Source: Marinobacter salinus
Lineage (GTDB): Bacteria > Pseudomonadota > Gammaproteobacteria > Pseudomonadales > Oleiphilaceae
DNA: 64,000 nt
Reading direction: 5' to 3'
Assembly: GCF_001854125.1 (NCBI RefSeq)
Contig: NZ_CP017715.1
Coordinates: 2,542,001 to 2,606,000, forward strand
In this document: positions 42,034 through 52,177 of the stretch, piece after piece
How positions within the stretch are numbered: the first letter of the stretch is position 1
Layout of the letters: every line of letters starts with the position of its first letter
Made by a program: the position numbers and the translations under genes
The notes under the pieces: model-generated
Told to the model about the DNA's origin: nothing
The model's database searches: none
The model's input: only the letters and a program-made list of their open reading frames with translations

Positions 42034-44208
42034 GTGCCGTTGATCGCACGCATTGCCCTGAATCGCCCCCTGCGCCGGCTCTTCGATTATACCGTTCCCG
42101 AAGACCTCAAGCTTGTGCCGGGCCAGAGGGTAAAAATCCCTTTTGGCCGGCAGCAGGCAACAGGCCTTGTGGTACAAACCGGAGTGGAGCCTCTTCCCGG
42201 GATCAACCTCAAACCGGTATATGCGGCCATGGAGGACTGGCCGGCATTGCCAGAGGAAACCGTAAGCCTTCTCAGCTGGGCCAGCGACTACTACCAGCAT
42301 CCTCTGGGAGAGTGCCTGTTCACCGCCCTTCCTCCCGCCCTGAGACGGGGCCGCAAAGCGGAGGAGAAGTCTGTGGAATGGTGGGTGGCTTGTGATCACG
42401 ACGAGCCTCTTCCCGCCAACGCCCATCGACAGAAAGCACTGCTTGAATGGCTGAATCAGCAAAGAGGGGGCGCAGCGGCAAGCGATATTATCAGGGCCGG
42501 CTTTACCCGCGCCCAGCTCAAGGCCCTGAGCGACCGACAATTGGCCAAAGCGGTCTCTGCACCGGTTTCCGACTCAGAGCCCGAGGCCCCAGAGCTTCTG
42601 GAACGGCGACCAACTCTTTCAACGGCCCAGGAAGCCGCAGCCGAAGCGCTGACCAGCCCCAGGAAAGGATTCAGCGCCTCCCTTCTATACGGAATTACGG
42701 GCAGTGGCAAAACGGAAATTTATCTGCACTACCTCAAGCAACACCTTGGCCCGAGCGACCAGGCGCTTGTGCTGGTTCCCGAAATCAACCTTACACCACA
42801 GACCGTCGCCCGCTTCAGGCACTATTTCGGCACGCGCATAGTGGTGTGGCATTCGGCGCTCAACGATGGGGAGCGCCTGACCACCTGGTTAAAGATTCGT
42901 GAGGGCGAACCGGTCATCCTGATCGGCACCCGATCTGCCGTCCTGCTGCCCTTTACCCGGTTGCGCGCGATAATCGTGGATGAAGAACACGACAGCTCCT
43001 ATAAACAGGGCGAAGGATTCCGGTATTCCGGCCGTGACGTGGCAGTTTACCGTGCGCACCTGAACCGCTGCCCGGTTATTCTTGGCTCCGCCACACCCTC
43101 ACTTGAATCTTTCTACAATGTGGAACAGGGGAAATATCGCCTGGTGAAGCTCGAAGAGCGGGCGGGGAACGCGACTCCGCCGGTCATCAGTCTGCTGGAC
43201 ATTCGCAGCCGCCCTCTTGAAGGTGGCCTTTCCCGGCCCGCCCTTAAGGCCATTGACCAAGCGCTTTCCAAGGGCGAGCAGGCATTGGTTTTCGTCAATC
43301 GGCGCGGCTTTGCCCCGGTAATGATGTGTTTTGACTGCGGCCACATGATCGAGTGCCCGCGCTGCGACACCCGGCTTACCTATCATCGCCGGGACCGCGC
43401 CATGCGCTGTCACCACTGCGACTACCAGACGGCAGCCACGGAGCATTGCCCGAAATGCCAGAGCGACGCGTTCAAACCCGTTGGCCAGGGCACCGAAAGA
43501 ACCGAAGACGTGCTCGCATCTGCCTTTCCCACTACCCCCGTAGTGCGGGTTGATCGTGACAGCACCCAACGCAAGGGCAGCATCCAGAGCATCCTGAACC
43601 AGGTGAACAGTGGTAAACCATGCATACTCGTAGGCACCCAGATGCTGGCCAAGGGACACGATTTCCCCAATGTAACCCTCGTCGTTGTGGTCAACGCCGA
43701 CGGCGGCCTGTTCAGTGTTGACTTCCGGGCGCCCGAGCAACTCATCCAGACCCTGCTGCAGGTCAGCGGACGGGCCGGACGCGGCACAAAACAGGGGAAG
43801 GTGCTTATACAAACCTGCCACAGCGATCACCCGTTGTTAAAAACCCTCTGCGATGGACATTATCTCGACATTGCCGGCCAGCTCCTCAGCGAACGCGAGG
43901 AGGGCCAGCTCCCACCTTTCCGCGCCATGGCCATCTTTCGCGCAGAAGCCGACACCATGGAAAAAAGCCTGCAGGTGCTTGACGCCATAAAACCACTCAC
44001 CAACTTCCCGGGCATTGAGGCGTGGGGCCCACTGCCAGCACTGATTGCACGGCGCGCAGACAAATATCGCGCACAACTGATCCTGAACGCCCGGAACAGG
44101 AAGCGACTTAACAGCCTTCTAACCGGAATCTGCCAGGAACTGGACCAGAGAAAGCCGGGCTCGGGGGTCAAGTGGATGATTGATGTTGATCCCCAGGAAA
44201 CAGGGTAA
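42034..44208 (+). CDS. priA: Primosomal replication restart helicase PriA
   Basis: 3'-to-5' helicase that reloads the replisome at stalled forks. I chose the GTG at 42034 because TGGAG lies six bases upstream and it gives VPLIARIALNRPLRRLFDY, the typical PriA start; a GTG at 42022 would add four residues. It has about 724 residues. Motifs: Walker A GITGSGKTEIYL, Walker B VDEEHDSSY, and two zinc sites from eight Cys in the CFDCGHMIECPRC and CHHCDYQTAATEHCPKC stretches. The C-terminal helicase lobe includes VGTQMLAKGHDFPNVTLVV. It is divergent from rpmE. Confidence 0.96.
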   Translation: MPLIARIALNRPLRRLFDYTVPEDLKLVPGQRVKIPFGRQQATGLVVQTGVEPLPGINLKPVYAAMEDWPALPEETVSLLSWASDYYQHPLGECLFTALPPALRRGRKAEEKSVEWWVACDHDEPLPANAHRQKALLEWLNQQRGGAAASDIIRAGFTRAQLKALSDRQLAKAVSAPVSDSEPEAPELLERRPTLSTAQEAAAEALTSPRKGFSASLLYGITGSGKTEIYLHYLKQHLGPSDQALVLVPEINLTPQTVARFRHYFGTRIVVWHSALNDGERLTTWLKIREGEPVILIGTRSAVLLPFTRLRAIIVDEEHDSSYKQGEGFRYSGRDVAVYRAHLNRCPVILGSATPSLESFYNVEQGKYRLVKLEERAGNATPPVISLLDIRSRPLEGGLSRPALKAIDQALSKGEQALVFVNRRGFAPVMMCFDCGHMIECPRCDTRLTYHRRDRAMRCHHCDYQTAATEHCPKCQSDAFKPVGQGTERTEDVLASAFPTTPVVRVDRDSTQRKGSIQSILNQVNSGKPCILVGTQMLAKGHDFPNVTLVVVVNADGGLFSVDFRAPEQLIQTLLQVSGRAGRGTKQGKVLIQTCHSDHPLLKTLCDGHYLDIAGQLLSEREEGQLPPFRAMAIFRAEADTMEKSLQVLDAIKPLTNFPGIEAWGPLPALIARRADKYRAQLILNARNRKRLNSLLTGICQELDQRKPGSGVKWMIDVDPQETG

Positions 44209-44291
44209 ACGTGGACCCGCCCACATATCTGCAAACCGTTACAAAGTTTTTCAGAAATGAATACCAATCAGCGTTGCTGTGATAGATCCTA

Positions 44292-44300
44292 TGCTATGAT
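44292..44300 (+). promoter_or_regulatory. Possible extended -10 element for the Ig-like lipoprotein gene
   Basis: TGCTATGAT matches the extended -10 form TGnTATnnT, about 110 bases upstream of the lipoprotein start. No good -35 box is present at 17 bases. Confidence 0.25.
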
Positions 44301-44411
44301 TTTCAGCAAACTAACAACGAAACCTGAAAACATACCTGAGCTTGCGTTTCTCGTGCAGGGAATGCGCATTTAAAAGGCTTTTGCTGTAAACGAAGACTGG
44401 AGAAAAAGATA

Positions 44412-46298
44412 ATGTCCGGGAATATATTTGCGCGTGTCGCAGCACTTATCCTGACCCTGACTCTTGCCGCTTGCGGTGGGGATAGCGGGTCAAGCTCTTT
44501 ATCGGGCGTAGGAGATAGTAATACCGGAGGGACAGACACCCCATCTGAGACCGTGTCCGTAGGCTCAATACAACTGGTTAATGAATCTCCTCAGATTTCC
44601 ACGAACGGCAGCGACAACTCTCGCATCACTGCGTTTATCAAAGACAGCAATGGCCGGGTTCTCGAAAACGTCAACGTATCCTTTGCCGCGAACAACAATG
44701 GCACCGTTCTGGTTGAAAACGCCATAACTGGTGCAGACGGTGAAGCTTCCGCTCTGGTCTCCGCAGAGGGCGACGCTCAGAACCGGACGATTACCGTGAC
44801 TGTATCTGCCGGGAGCGTTTCTGAGACCACAACCGTGACTGTTACTGGCACGTCCATCTCAGTAACCGGCCCCTCTTCCATTGTGGCGGGCGCATCTGCA
44901 ACCTATACCGCCAGATTGCTTGACGCTGACGGACGCCCCATAACAGGCGAAAACGTATCGGTGTCAACAGCCCTTGGCAACCAGATAACAAATGCCGCGT
45001 CTTTCTCAACTGCGGCCGACGGTACCGTGACGTTTGATCTGGTTGCACAGTCCGGCGGCTCCGAAGTCATCACTGTTAACGCATACAGCGGGGCTGGCCT
45101 GGTAACAGCTGAGAAGTCGATTTCCATTTCTCCAGATGCATTCAGTTTCTCATTACCAGACAGCAACACCGAAATCGAACTGAACACTGCTCAGCAGATT
45201 GAGGTTGAATGGCTGTCCAACGGCACCCCGGTTGCAGACGGAACCAGCGTCGTCTTTGAGACGACACGAGGTATTTTTTCGCCAGGCAACTCCAGCACAG
45301 CGACCGTTACAACCTCCGGAGGCACAGCGGCTGTACGCATTTCTTCAACAAACGTGGGTCCGGCCTCGGTCACAGCCCGGAGTCAAGCAACCGGCGGTCC
45401 CTCGGCGCAACGCACATTTGAGTTTGTTTCGACAACCCCTGCGCAACTAAATCTGCAGGCTGACAAGACACAAATCGGGCAAAACGAATCGGCTGTAATT
45501 CTGGCCACCGTGCGTGACAGCAATAACAATCTTGTAAAAAATGCCACCGTTAACTTCACCCTTGACGATATAACCGGCGGCTCGCTTTCCGCAGGTTCAG
45601 GTGAAACTGACAGTCAGGGGCAAACCCAGGTTACCTATACGTCGAGCTCAACTTCCAGCTCTCTGGACGGGGTCACCATAACGGCAACCGTGCCAACCAC
45701 AACTATCTCGCAAAACTTGTCTCTCACGGTAGGTGGGCAAGCCCTACGCATCAATATCGGCACCGGTAACGAGATCACCGAATCCGGCCTGACTCTCTAT
45801 AAACAACCCTGGACAGCCATTGTAACCGACGCCAACGGCAACGCATCTGCCAACCGCTCTGTACAGGTTAGCGTTATTCCAGTGCGTTATTTTAAAGGCT
45901 TCTACACCAGGCTGACTGACTCAGACCCATGGGTACCAACCTACACAGTGGCTGATGGTTGCGTGTCTGAAGATGTCAACAACAACGGCATCCTGGACGA
46001 CTCTGATATCGATGCGAACAACAACGGCTCACTGGAGCCCGACCCCTCAGCCACCGTACCAAGAAATCTCACTACTGGAACCGATGGAACGGTAACCTTC
46101 GACCTGACGTATCTCAAGAGTGAGTGCTCTTGGATCGAAGTTGACCTGATTGCCACAACCAGCGTTCAGGGTACCGAATCTCAGGCGCGCCAAAGATTCA
46201 CCCTATCCTGCACGGCAGAAGACCTGGAGTCGTCCGCTCCTCCGGGAGGCTCTAACAGCCCTTATGGGGTCGCGACAAGCTGCGCGAACCCGGATTAA
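44412..46298 (+). CDS. Large Ig-like (Big) domain lipoprotein, invasin-like
   Basis: Predicted surface or periplasmic lipoprotein of 628 residues. The signal sequence ends in LTLAAC with Cys21; Gly at +2 does not direct inner-membrane retention. After a Ser/Gly/Thr-rich linker come about four bacterial Ig-like repeats with the pattern A-x-V-x-D-x-N-G-x-P/V...V-x-F/V-S...G...T-D-x-x-G-x-A/T-x-V; examples start near residues 60, 155, 245 and 340. Near residues 521-545 lies DVNNNGILDDSDIDANNNG, which resembles tandem EF-hand-like calcium loops. It appears less GC-rich than its neighbours. GGAG precedes the ATG. It may act in adhesion or biofilm; no partner is evident. Confidence 0.8.
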   Translation: MSGNIFARVAALILTLTLAACGGDSGSSSLSGVGDSNTGGTDTPSETVSVGSIQLVNESPQISTNGSDNSRITAFIKDSNGRVLENVNVSFAANNNGTVLVENAITGADGEASALVSAEGDAQNRTITVTVSAGSVSETTTVTVTGTSISVTGPSSIVAGASATYTARLLDADGRPITGENVSVSTALGNQITNAASFSTAADGTVTFDLVAQSGGSEVITVNAYSGAGLVTAEKSISISPDAFSFSLPDSNTEIELNTAQQIEVEWLSNGTPVADGTSVVFETTRGIFSPGNSSTATVTTSGGTAAVRISSTNVGPASVTARSQATGGPSAQRTFEFVSTTPAQLNLQADKTQIGQNESAVILATVRDSNNNLVKNATVNFTLDDITGGSLSAGSGETDSQGQTQVTYTSSSTSSSLDGVTITATVPTTTISQNLSLTVGGQALRINIGTGNEITESGLTLYKQPWTAIVTDANGNASANRSVQVSVIPVRYFKGFYTRLTDSDPWVPTYTVADGCVSEDVNNNGILDDSDIDANNNGSLEPDPSATVPRNLTTGTDGTVTFDLTYLKSECSWIEVDLIATTSVQGTESQARQRFTLSCTAEDLESSAPPGGSNSPYGVATSCANPD

Positions 46299-46301
46299 CA
46301 A

Positions 46302-46336
46302 AAATAAGGGAGGGGCACCCTGCCCCTCCCTTATTT
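46302..46336 (+). terminator. Rho-independent terminator of the Ig-like lipoprotein gene
   Basis: AAATAAGGGAGGGGCA pairs with TGCCCCTCCCTTATTT, a perfect stem of about 16 bases around a short loop; the A-rich and T-rich ends allow use in both directions. Confidence 0.88.
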
Positions 46337-46442
46337 CATTGTTTGAGTCTCCTCCACCTTTCCGCGATAATACCCGCCTTCTGTTTCTGACGGGCCCCCT
46401 GCCCTAACGCCAATTCTCCAGCAAACCGAGTCATCTGACAGC

Positions 46443-48128
46443 ATGAAAGAGACCGTTTCCGATCTGCTCCAGTCTGCACTGGCCGCACTTCAATCCGAAG
46501 GTACCCTGCCCGCAGACCAGACTTATACTCCGCAAGTGGGCAACACCAAGGATAAATCCCACGGTGACTACGCCTGCAATATTGCCCTGGTGGCGTCAAA
46601 GGCTGCCGGTTGTCCACCTCGCAAATTGGCTGAAGCCCTGGTTGAGAAACTGCCCGACAGTAAAGCAGTCGAGAAAGTAGAGATTGCAGGGCCCGGGTTT
46701 ATCAACTTCTTTATGAGCACAGCCAGTGCCTTTGAGGTGGTAAATTCCATCCTGGATGAAGCGGAGTCGTTCGGTCGCAACACGCAAGGCAAAGGCGAGA
46801 AGGTGCAAGTGGAATTTGTGTCTGCCAACCCTACCGGGCCTCTGCATGTTGGCCACGGACGTGGAGCGGCGATTGGCGATTGCCTCAGCCGCTTGCTGGA
46901 AGCCAACGGTTACGATGTGACCCGGGAGTTCTACTACAACGATGCGGGCGCCCAGATTAACAATCTGGCGCTTTCAGTCCAGTCACGGGTTAAAGGCCTG
47001 AGTCCGGAAGATAAGGACTGGCCAGCCGATGGCTATCGGGGCGATTACATCGTCGACGTAGCCAAAGCCTACCTCGCCGGCGAGACAGTCACGGCCGATG
47101 ACCGGCAAGTGGCAGCCAAGGCGGATCCGGAAGACCGGGACGCCATTCGGGAGTTTGCCGTGGCCTATTTGCGCCGCGAACAAGATCTGGATCTGAAGGC
47201 GTTCGGTGTCGAGTTTGATGTCTATTTCCTTGAGTCTTCTCTCTATGAAGAGGGAAAGGTCGAAGCCACCGTCAAACGCCTCCAGGAAAATGGCTACACC
47301 TATGAACATGACGGCGCCCTGTGGCTGAAAACCACAGAATTTGGCGATGACAAGGACCGGGTCATGCGCAAAAAGGACGGTGGATACACCTACTTTCTAC
47401 CTGACGTTGCCTACCATCTGGACAAGTGGCAGAGAGGCTTCACTACCGTCATCAACGAACAGGGGGCGGACCATCACTCTACCGTCACCCGTGTCCGTGC
47501 CGGCTTGCAGGCACTGAATGCAGGAATTCCAGAAGGCTGGCCGGATTATGTGCTGCATCAGATGGTGATGGTGACCCGGTCCGGTCAGGAAGTGAAAATT
47601 TCCAAGCGGGCTGGCAGCTACGTCACCGTCAGAGATCTGATCGATGAGGTTGGGCGCGATGCAACCCGCTTCTTCCTCGCAGCCCGCCGAGTGGACTCCC
47701 AATTGACCTTCGATATCGATCTGGCCCGCTCCCAGACCAATGAAAATCCGGTTTACTACATACAATATGCGCACGCCCGCATCTGCAGTGTGCTGCGAAA
47801 AATGGCTGAGGAAGGCGTAACCAGAGGGCGTAATGAGAGCGTGGGAGACCTGTCACTCCTGACTCTGGACGAAGAGAAAGAGCTGGCAAACCAGCTCGCC
47901 AAGTACCCGGAGCTGATTGCAAACTCGGCAGCGCTGCGCGAACCTCATCATCTGGCGCATTACCTGAGAGATCTGGCTGGCCAGTTTCACACCTATTACA
48001 ACGCCCACAAGGTGCTGATTGAGGACACCTCGATCCGTGATGCCCGTGTCAGCCTGTATCTTGCTATACGTCAGGTGATTGCCAACGGCCTCGACCTGAT
48101 GGGCGTCAGTGCACCGGAAGAGATGTAA
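46443..48128 (+). CDS. argS: Arginyl-tRNA synthetase
   Basis: Class I aminoacyl-tRNA synthetase, monomeric, 561 residues. The N-terminal Add-1 domain covers about 1-110. The HIGH-like motif is [12 protein letters not shown], following [12 protein letters not shown]; a KMSKS-like segment appears as KISKRAG; and the C-terminal helical anticodon-binding domain ends with [18 protein letters not shown], a standard ArgRS end. It precedes the FtsN-like gene by nine bases, so both may share a transcript, as in Pseudomonas. Confidence 0.97.
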   Translation: MKETVSDLLQSALAALQSEGTLPADQTYTPQVGNTKDKSHGDYACNIALVASKAAGCPPRKLAEALVEKLPDSKAVEKVEIAGPGFINFFMSTASAFEVVNSILDEAESFGRNTQGKGEKVQVEFVSANPTGPLHVGHGRGAAIGDCLSRLLEANGYDVTREFYYNDAGAQINNLALSVQSRVKGLSPEDKDWPADGYRGDYIVDVAKAYLAGETVTADDRQVAAKADPEDRDAIREFAVAYLRREQDLDLKAFGVEFDVYFLESSLYEEGKVEATVKRLQENGYTYEHDGALWLKTTEFGDDKDRVMRKKDGGYTYFLPDVAYHLDKWQRGFTTVINEQGADHHSTVTRVRAGLQALNAGIPEGWPDYVLHQMVMVTRSGQEVKISKRAGSYVTVRDLIDEVGRDATRFFLAARRVDSQLTFDIDLARSQTNENPVYYIQYAHARICSVLRKMAEEGVTRGRNESVGDLSLLTLDEEKELANQLAKYPELIANSAALREPHHLAHYLRDLAGQFHTYYNAHKVLIEDTSIRDARVSLYLAIRQVIANGLDLMGVSAPEEM

Positions 48129-48137
48129 ACAGCGACA

Positions 48138-48779
48138 ATGTCCCGAGACTATGCCCGCAAGAATCGCTCAACCGCCGCCTCAGCGACGACGCAGAACAAA
48201 CAGCCTAAACGGGCGCGTCCGCAGAAGAAGCGGCAAAAGACTGCTGCTCCGGCGCGCTCCCAGCAGGGAGGACTGTCGGTGAAATGGATATTGTCACTTG
48301 CGGCCGTTGGCGGGTTCATCGGATTCATCATCTATCTGAATTCATTGCCCCCCGGCAGCCCGGCGCAACCAGTCCAGCAGGCTGAAAGCCCGACGACGAA
48401 CCAGGAAAATAAATCGACCACCACGGCGAAACAAGAAGAGAAAAAGCCCGGGTTTCGTTTTTACGAAATGCTGCCCGAATCCGAGGTGGTGCCGCCCAAG
48501 GTTGACGAATACACTCCTGGCCCGGTCAAGAAGGATTTCGACTACGTGGTCCAGTCCGGCTCTTTCCGAAGCAAGGAAGACGCCGAGCGACAGCGGGCGC
48601 AGATCGCCTTCCAGGGGCTACGGGCGAGCGTTCAGCGCATAGATCTGGACAGCGGGTCCACCTGGTATCGTGTCAATGTGGGCCCTTTCAGCTCCCGCAG
48701 CCAGATGAATTCTGCCATCGACAAACTTGTTTCGATCAATATTCAGCCTCTGATTCGTAAAATCCCGAAAGAAGGTTGA
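48138..48779 (+). CDS. FtsN-like SPOR-domain protein
   Basis: Predicted bitopic inner-membrane division protein, 213 residues. The cytoplasmic N-terminus is very basic (RARPQKKRQKTAAP), followed by a membrane segment at about 49-70 (KWILSLAAVGGFIGFIIYL), a low-complexity Pro/Gln/Thr/Lys linker, and a SPOR domain from about residue 133 (DYVVQSGSFRSKEDAERQR ... STWYRVNVGPF). The place between argS and hslV is the FtsN position in many gammaproteobacteria. The short essential helix of E. coli FtsN is poorly conserved and I could not assign it with confidence, though FRFYEMLPESEV near 110 matches the usual conserved patch. Confidence 0.85.
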   Translation: MSRDYARKNRSTAASATTQNKQPKRARPQKKRQKTAAPARSQQGGLSVKWILSLAAVGGFIGFIIYLNSLPPGSPAQPVQQAESPTTNQENKSTTTAKQEEKKPGFRFYEMLPESEVVPPKVDEYTPGPVKKDFDYVVQSGSFRSKEDAERQRAQIAFQGLRASVQRIDLDSGSTWYRVNVGPFSSRSQMNSAIDKLVSINIQPLIRKIPKEG

Positions 48780-48840
48780 TCTGAAACATTCGGAAGGCAG
48801 CGTGTTTCGAAAGGCCCTGCACGCTGCCGGCACCCCCACA

Positions 48841-48868
48841 CTTGAATTATTCCCTCTCGCCTCCATAA
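48841..48868 (+). promoter_or_regulatory. Heat-shock (sigma-32-type) promoter for hslVU
   Basis: CTTGAAT at 48841-48847, a 13-base gap, then CTCCATAA at 48861-48868, close to the sigma-32 consensus CTTGAAA/CCCCATnT. It lies 40 bases upstream of hslV, a known heat-shock operon. Confidence 0.55.
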
Positions 48869-48907
48869 CTGCTCAATACCGATTTCAATCAGGCAATTGG
48901 AGCCCAA

Positions 48908-49438
48908 ATGACTACCATACTTTCCGTCAGGCGCGATGACGAAGTTGCCATGGGTGGCGACGGCCAGGTTTCCCTCGGCAATACCGTAATGAAGGGGAAT
49001 GCACGCAAAGTCCGGCGCCTCTACAACGGTAAGGTAATCGCAGGATTCGCTGGCGGTACCGCCGACGCCTTCACTCTGTTTGAACGCTTCGAAGCCCAGC
49101 TGGAAAAACATCAGGGCAATCTGACCAAAGCAGCGGTTGAGCTGGCTAAAGACTGGCGAACGGACCGGGCTCTGCGCAAACTGGAGGCACTGCTGGCAGT
49201 AGCCGACAAAACAGCGTCACTAATAATTACCGGTAACGGCGATGTCATTGAGCCTGAACAGGGCCTGATCGCCATTGGTTCCGGCGGACCGTTCGCTCAG
49301 GCTTCCGCTCGGGCGCTGCTTGAGAATACCGACATCTCAGCGCACGAGATTGTGGAAAAAGGCCTCAATATTGCCGCCGACATATGCATTTACACCAACC
49401 ACAATCGCACCATCGAGGTGCTGTCTACCAACGACTGA
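48908..49438 (+). CDS. hslV: ATP-dependent protease peptidase subunit HslV
   Basis: Proteasome-like dodecameric peptidase that works with the HslU unfoldase. It has 176 residues, starting [20 protein letters not shown]; Thr2 becomes the N-terminal nucleophile after Met removal. The [21 protein letters not shown] segment and the C-terminal half are typical. It is followed by hslU after 12 bases and preceded by a sigma-32-like promoter. Confidence 0.97.
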   Translation: MTTILSVRRDDEVAMGGDGQVSLGNTVMKGNARKVRRLYNGKVIAGFAGGTADAFTLFERFEAQLEKHQGNLTKAAVELAKDWRTDRALRKLEALLAVADKTASLIITGNGDVIEPEQGLIAIGSGGPFAQASARALLENTDISAHEIVEKGLNIAADICIYTNHNRTIEVLSTND

Positions 49439-49450
49439 TCCGGAGCGACC

Positions 49451-50779
49451 ATGTCTGCAATGACTCCCCGTGAGATCGTCCACGAGCTCAATAAACACAT
49501 CGTGGGCCAGGAAGAAGCCAAGCGGGCGGTGGCGATCGCCCTGAGAAATCGCTGGCGCCGTATGCAGCTAGACAACAGTCTGCGCGATGAGATCACCCCC
49601 AAGAATATCCTGATGATTGGCCCTACCGGTGTCGGCAAGACCGAAATTGCCCGGCGCCTGGCAAAACTGGCGGATGCGCCCTTCCTGAAAGTGGAGGCAA
49701 CCAAGTTCACCGAGGTGGGGTATGTCGGTCGTGATGTAGAGTCTATCATCCGCGATCTCGCTGACATGGCGATAAAAATGCTGCGCGAACAGGAAATTAA
49801 GCGTCATGAGCATCAAGCCCTGGACGCGGCCGAGGACCGAATTCTGGACGCCCTCCTGCCACCCCCTCGCGATTTTAATGAAGACAGTCAGCGCACCGAA
49901 GACTCGTCTACCCGCCAGATGTTCAGGAAGAAGCTGCGCGAAGGCGAACTGGATGATAAGGAAATCGAGATCGATCTCCGCAGTAGCGGCGCCGGTGTCG
50001 AGATCATGGCCCCTCCGGGCATGGAGGAAATGACCAACCAGCTCCAGAGCATGTTCTCCAACCTCTCCTCCGATAAGCGCAAAACCCGAAAAATGAAGGT
50101 TTCAGATGCGCTGAAACGGGTCAAGGAAGAGGAAGCTGCGAAACTGGTCAACGAAGAAGAAATAAAGCAGAAAGCCATTGAGGCTGTAGAACAGAATGGC
50201 ATCGTCTTTATCGATGAAATCGACAAGGTTGCCAAGCGTTCCGAGAACACCTCATCCGACGTTTCCCGTGAGGGCGTTCAACGAGACCTGCTGCCGCTGA
50301 TTGAAGGAAGCACCGTCAGTACCAAATATGGCTCGGTTCGCACAGACCACATCCTTTTTATCGCCTCCGGTGCCTTTCACCTGTCGAAGCCATCGGATCT
50401 GATCCCGGAGCTTCAGGGCCGACTTCCGATTCGGGTCGAACTGCAAGCCCTGACACCTGACGACTTCAAGCGCATTCTCACTGAGCCGGATGCTTCTCTG
50501 GTTCAACAGTACGAAGCGCTGATGGCTACCGAGGGCGTCAAGCTGACGTTTGGCGATGACGCAATCGCCCGCATTGCGGAAGTGGCCTGGAAGGTAAATG
50601 CGACGACCGAAAATATCGGAGCCCGGCGCCTGCACACGGTTCTTGAAAGACTGCTGGAAAGCCTCTCGTTTGACGCAGGTGACAAGGTCACGGATGGCTT
50701 TGAGGTCACCGCCGAGTTTGTGGACGAGAAGCTCGGCGCCCTCTCCGAGGATGAAGACCTGAGCCGCTATATTCTGTAA
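49451..50779 (+). CDS. hslU: HslU ATPase/unfoldase (ClpY)
   Basis: AAA+ hexameric unfoldase that feeds HslV. It has 442 residues. Motifs: [21 protein letters not shown] at the start, Walker [14 protein letters not shown], the pore loop [14 protein letters not shown], the intermediate I-domain (roughly 110-240, rich in charged residues), Walker [13 protein letters not shown], and the C-terminal sensor 2 region with [16 protein letters not shown]. The last residues SRYIL match the conserved tail that inserts into HslV. Confidence 0.97.
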   Translation: MSAMTPREIVHELNKHIVGQEEAKRAVAIALRNRWRRMQLDNSLRDEITPKNILMIGPTGVGKTEIARRLAKLADAPFLKVEATKFTEVGYVGRDVESIIRDLADMAIKMLREQEIKRHEHQALDAAEDRILDALLPPPRDFNEDSQRTEDSSTRQMFRKKLREGELDDKEIEIDLRSSGAGVEIMAPPGMEEMTNQLQSMFSNLSSDKRKTRKMKVSDALKRVKEEEAAKLVNEEEIKQKAIEAVEQNGIVFIDEIDKVAKRSENTSSDVSREGVQRDLLPLIEGSTVSTKYGSVRTDHILFIASGAFHLSKPSDLIPELQGRLPIRVELQALTPDDFKRILTEPDASLVQQYEALMATEGVKLTFGDDAIARIAEVAWKVNATTENIGARRLHTVLERLLESLSFDAGDKVTDGFEVTAEFVDEKLGALSEDEDLSRYIL

Positions 50780-50789
50780 CTCATGAGAA

Positions 50790-50811
50790 CGGGGCACCCA
50801 CGGGTGCCCCG
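50790..50811. terminator. Hairpin between hslU and the patatin-like gene
   Basis: CGGGGCACC-CACG-GGTGCCCCG is a strong stem between two convergent genes, nine bases from each. No T-run follows on either strand, so termination may be weaker than for the other hairpins here. Confidence 0.6.
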
Positions 50812-50819
50812 AATCCGGC

Positions 50820-52061
50820 TTACTGGGCTTTGTTGAACAGGTGAGTCACGTTCTCAAGGCCGGAAGCCAACCTTCCTTTCTCGGCACTCTTCTTACGGCC
50901 CTTGGCCACATACAGTGGCAACATCTCGCCATAAAGACTGGTGCTGATTGTTCTCTGCTCATCTTCCAGGCGATCACGACGAAGCTTGATGCCGTATTTG
51001 GCAAGCTTCGGTTCCAGCTCATCCGCACGAGTGAGCAAGTCCCGTCGTGTCATCTGATAGGCATGCTCACAGACCATGCGGCGAGACTGGAAACTGAAGA
51101 CATTGGAGAAGAACAGCTTGGCATCATCGCGAGTGGGCTCGAACAACAGGATATCCTTATCCGGGTAATCCCGCGCATATTGGGCAATGCCCGACTGCAT
51201 TCGCGAATAAACCATGGTGCGGAAGGTCTGGGACAAGAGGTTCGGCATGCCAGAGCGGGTGAGCTCGCCCGGCTTCATTGTGCCTGCCCGAACGGCAGCG
51301 CTGGCATCAATGGGCACCTGCGGATTCACAGCAAAGACAAGATCTGCACCATCCTCGAATGCAACAGATGCATGCAATCCTTTACGTAGTGTTCCGTCGA
51401 CATAGTAGCGACCGTCGATCTCCACAGGCACGTACAACCCCGGCGAGGCCGTGCTGGCCTGAATCGCTTTCGAAATGGGCACATGATCAAAACCCGGCGC
51501 GCCGAAACAGACAGCTTCAGTGCTTTCGACATCCGCCGCCACAATGTAAAGGCTACGTTTCAACTGGCGAAAATCGTTGGTTCGGCCGAGCATGGTGAAA
51601 GCCCGCTTCAGGTATTCGTGCAACCCCTCATTATCAAACAGGCCCGCAGGCGCTGCCTGCGCCAGAATCGTCAAGGCTTCCAGCAAGCTCTGGTCATAGG
51701 GGTTGTTTATGAAGCGTTGAACTGCCGTGGACACGAGTCCTGGCACAGACAACAACCGGCTTCCGATTTCCCGGAACGCCGGCCGGTAAAAAACCTCCGG
51801 ATGAAAGGGATGAACCTCGGCTTCGTTTCGTACGAATATCCGGCAAAGCTGTGCCGTGGTCATCTGATTCGCCAGATTGGCCGCTGCAAAGGAGCCGGCA
51901 TTCACCCCAACGTAGACGGCAAGGTCGTTAAAATCGAGGCCATCCAAAGCTTCATCAAGGGCCCGCAGGGCACCGATTTCATAAATACCACCCAGCGGGC
52001 CACCGCCACCAAGGGCCAGCCCAATGCGGGGAGTGGATTTAAGTTCGGTTGGAGCAGTCAT
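50820..52061 (-). CDS. Patatin-like phospholipase-family protein with substituted nucleophile
   Basis: Cytoplasmic or membrane-associated protein of 413 residues in the patatin family. The oxyanion-hole region GLALGGGGPLGG is at about 14-25, and the catalytic Asp motif appears as VDGTL. The nucleophile elbow, expected as GxSxG, reads GVNAG at 52-56: Asn54 (codon at 51900-51902, AAT) replaces the Ser. A Ser follows at 57. The usual acyl-hydrolase mechanism therefore seems lost, unless the next Ser substitutes. The C-terminal 150 residues (FRTMVYSRMQSGIAQYARD onward) are helical and unlike plant patatins. It is alone between hslU and ptsP; its role is unknown. Confidence 0.85.
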   Translation of the reverse strand: MTAPTELKSTPRIGLALGGGGPLGGIYEIGALRALDEALDGLDFNDLAVYVGVNAGSFAAANLANQMTTAQLCRIFVRNEAEVHPFHPEVFYRPAFREIGSRLLSVPGLVSTAVQRFINNPYDQSLLEALTILAQAAPAGLFDNEGLHEYLKRAFTMLGRTNDFRQLKRSLYIVAADVESTEAVCFGAPGFDHVPISKAIQASTASPGLYVPVEIDGRYYVDGTLRKGLHASVAFEDGADLVFAVNPQVPIDASAAVRAGTMKPGELTRSGMPNLLSQTFRTMVYSRMQSGIAQYARDYPDKDILLFEPTRDDAKLFFSNVFSFQSRRMVCEHAYQMTRRDLLTRADELEPKLAKYGIKLRRDRLEDEQRTISTSLYGEMLPLYVAKGRKKSAEKGRLASGLENVTHLFNKAQ

Positions 52062-52177
52062 GGCCTGTCCTTTTCCTCCAGGGTTCCCGGAAACCCTATT
52101 CGTTTGTCGGGAAGTTACCCAAGCTATCAGCCAGTTTTAGAATTCACACCCTATATTTCCAGAAAGCCGCAACAAAA

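Noticed and set aside
43099..43830. A 243-residue open frame antisense to priA
   Set aside because: Opposite the helicase motifs and zinc sites of priA; no start signal or domain.
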